Positions 4,888-6,396 of a stretch of 6,396 nucleotides of DNA are shown piece by piece. Origin of the DNA: an uncultured Collinsella sp. (GTDB lineage Bacteria; Actinomycetota; Coriobacteriia; Coriobacteriales; Coriobacteriaceae); contig URNC01000117.1 in assembly GCA_900549065.1 (NCBI GenBank), positions 1-6,396 of the forward strand, in the 5' to 3' direction. The translations under genes and the position numbers were made by a program. The first letter of the stretch is position 1. Each line of letters opens with the position of its first letter. Below the pieces are notes generated by a model. That model made no database searches. It was not told the origin of the DNA and was given only the letters and a program-made list of their open reading frames with translations.

Positions 4888-6396
4888 GCGTGGCGCAACA
4901 TATCCGCGACCGTGCAGGGCGCTTTCGTTGGATGGGACTCCTCGTGGTGTGGGCGGTCTTTATTGTCATGGCCGCTGTTCTGCTGGTGGAGCGTGCCGGC
5001 GTGCAGTACAGTGCGGGCCAGCATAAGCTGGGGATGCTGGCCGCCAACGATGCGGTGCCGGCCTCCTCGGCAATCTTTGGCCAAAAGCCCACGTGCCTGG
5101 TCATTACCGATTCCGATCAAGCTGGCGTCGAGGACGTAAAGGAACAGTTCGACCAGATCCTGCTCGACATGAAGATCGCCCATCGCGATGTTGATATTGC
5201 CACCGACGGTGCGGACGCGATCCCATCGCTCACGTCGTTTGATCGCGTGATTGTGCTTATGCCCTCGCTTGACGGACTGGGTACGCATCTGACCGATCTG
5301 ATGAGTTGGGTGAGTGTGGGCGGCTCACTCATGCTGGGCATGACGCCAGATAACTCGAACTGCCTGCAGGCTATTGCTTCCAAGCTTGGGATCGAATCGG
5401 CCGGATATGACTATGCGAAAGCCGAAAGCATTGTGCCGAGCGATGACTTTATGTTGGGCGGAGGAGAGCGCTACGAGTTCTCGGATCCCTTCGATTCTTC
5501 GCTTTCGGTTTCATTGCGCGAAACGGCGCACGTATGGGCAAAGACCGGTGACGCGGGCACGCCGCTCATTTGGTCTAACGATTGCGGCAGTGGTCACACC
5601 GTGGTGTGCAACATTGGTATCTACGACAAGGTCATGCGTGGGTTCTATGCTTCGGCCATAAGCTTGCTGGGTGATGCCTCGGCCTATCCGGTCATCAACA
5701 GCGCCGTGTTCTATTTGGACGACTTTCCTAGCCCCGTGCCCTCGGGCGATGGTACTTATATCAAGCGTGACTACGGCCTTTCCATTGCCGATTTTTACAC
5801 CAAGGTCTGGTGGCCCGATCTGCAAAAGCTCGCGCAAAAATACGGCATTCGCTATACCGGCGTGATGATCGAAAACTACGAGGACGCGGTCAACCAGACC
5901 GAGCCCGCGCGCCAACCCGATACCACGCAGTTTCGATATTTTGGCGGCATGCTGCTGCAGATGGGCGGCGAGCTGGGCTTTCACGGCTACAACCATCAGC
6001 CGCTTGCGCTCTGGGACACCGACTATGGTACGTTGTACGTCTACAAGACCTGGAAGAACAAAGAGACGCTCGTCGCTTCGCTTAACGAACTTATCGCGTT
6101 TCAAGACGAGGTCCTGCCCAACGCTCATGGCTCGGTCTACGTGCCACCGTCGAATATCCTTTCGGCCCGCGCGCGCCAGCTTATCGGCACCGACGTGCCG
6201 CGCATTAAGACTATTGCCAGTACGTATTTTGAGGATGGCACCGACCTGCCGTACGTGCAGGAGTTTGGCGTGGCGAGCGATGGCATTGTGGAGCAGCCAC
6301 GTATTGTTTCGGGCGGCATGGTCAACGATTCCTATATGCGTCTGGCAGCCGTGTCCGAACTCAACATGCACTACGTGAGTACGCATTTTATGCACC
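4884..6396 (+). CDS. pelA: PelA-like (DUF2194) membrane-anchored polysaccharide deacetylase, 3' end outside window
   Basis: 504 codons are visible and the frame stays open to the window edge, so the gene is partial. Residues about 16-35 form one uncleaved-looking membrane anchor after a basic N terminus, placing the rest outside the membrane. Residues about 70-250 look like a Rossmann/flavodoxin-like domain (CLVITDSD at 71-78; an FDRVIVLMPSLDGLG stretch; HTVVCNIGIYD from H238). The deacetylase domain starts near 272: YLDDFPSPVPSGD carries D279/D280, matching the catalytic and metal aspartates of NodB-like esterases, and HGYNH (H367, H371) matches the HxxxH metal pair. Expected role: removing acetyl groups from the secreted N-acetylhexosamine polymer. 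No glycoside hydrolase domain precedes it, unlike Pseudomonas PelA, so it corresponds to the deacetylase-only form of Gram-positive loci. Start: ATG 4884 overlaps the upstream stop, with a strong GGGAGGAGG (4871-4879) before it. Further motifs and the C terminus lie beyond 6396. Confidence 0.82.
   Translation, partial: MSVAQHIRDRAGRFRWMGLLVVWAVFIVMAAVLLVERAGVQYSAGQHKLGMLAANDAVPASSAIFGQKPTCLVITDSDQAGVEDVKEQFDQILLDMKIAHRDVDIATDGADAIPSLTSFDRVIVLMPSLDGLGTHLTDLMSWVSVGGSLMLGMTPDNSNCLQAIASKLGIESAGYDYAKAESIVPSDDFMLGGGERYEFSDPFDSSLSVSLRETAHVWAKTGDAGTPLIWSNDCGSGHTVVCNIGIYDKVMRGFYASAISLLGDASAYPVINSAVFYLDDFPSPVPSGDGTYIKRDYGLSIADFYTKVWWPDLQKLAQKYGIRYTGVMIENYEDAVNQTEPARQPDTTQFRYFGGMLLQMGGELGFHGYNHQPLALWDTDYGTLYVYKTWKNKETLVASLNELIAFQDEVLPNAHGSVYVPPSNILSARARQLIGTDVPRIKTIASTYFEDGTDLPYVQEFGVASDGIVEQPRIVSGGMVNDSYMRLAAVSELNMHYVSTHFMH

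Noticed and set aside
4502..5288. Overlapping minus-strand frames of 200 and 238 codons across the pelE-pelA junction
   Set aside because: Low-complexity Arg/Pro/Ser/Ala-rich translations that conflict with well-supported plus-strand genes.
5511..6395. 294-codon open frame on the minus strand opposite pelA
   Set aside because: Antisense shadow of the DUF2194 gene, whose own frame carries the DD and HxxxH motifs; no recognisable domain in the antisense product.

Overview
The window looks like chromosomal DNA from a high-GC Gram-positive gut actinobacterium of the Coriobacteriia (Collinsella-like). This rests on codon style, the GC-rich right-hand genes, and a Pel-type locus built the way monoderm bacteria build it. 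The genus is a guess from general resemblance; no search was run.

Left third, minus strand: a toxin-first type II toxin-antitoxin pair. A RelE/ParE-superfamily HigB-like toxin (about 1609 to 1277) is followed after about 21 nt by a HigA-like antitoxin (1255 to 167). The antitoxin is a fusion of an N-terminal XRE helix-turn-helix and a C-terminal ImmA/IrrE-type zinc peptidase domain with an intact HEIGH motif. Two near-identical 19-bp palindromes (TGTAAC-N7-GTTACA) lie immediately upstream of the toxin start and are very likely the autoregulatory operators. The pair is visibly AT-richer than the genes to its right, so it may be an acquired cassette. The first 166 bases hold no gene, only clustered inverted repeats.

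Right two thirds, plus strand: three tightly coupled genes with ATGA/TTGA stop-start overlaps, read here as the first three genes of a Pel exopolysaccharide operon. Gene 1 (1847-3985) is a PelD-like c-di-GMP receptor: four membrane segments, GAF, and a degenerate GGDEF domain with a preserved RxxD inhibitory site. It is fused at its N terminus to an SDR/epimerase-like fold whose YxxxK dyad is gone. Gene 2 (3982-4887) is PelE-like: two membrane helices followed by TPR/HEAT-like helices. Gene 3 (4884 to beyond the window) is a membrane-anchored DUF2194/PelA-type polysaccharide deacetylase with a DD + HxxxH metal site. The order D-E-A matches the pelDEA(DA)FG layout known from Gram-positive bacteria, so pelF (glycosyltransferase) and pelG (membrane transporter) are predicted just right of the window.

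How the genes would work together (inference from the Pel family): c-di-GMP binds the PelD receptor domain. PelD and PelE form the inner-membrane platform for the PelF/PelG synthase-exporter, and PelA partly deacetylates the N-acetylhexosamine polymer outside the membrane, giving a cationic biofilm matrix. The 237-bp divergent region between the two units carries the toxin-antitoxin operators and a candidate pel promoter.
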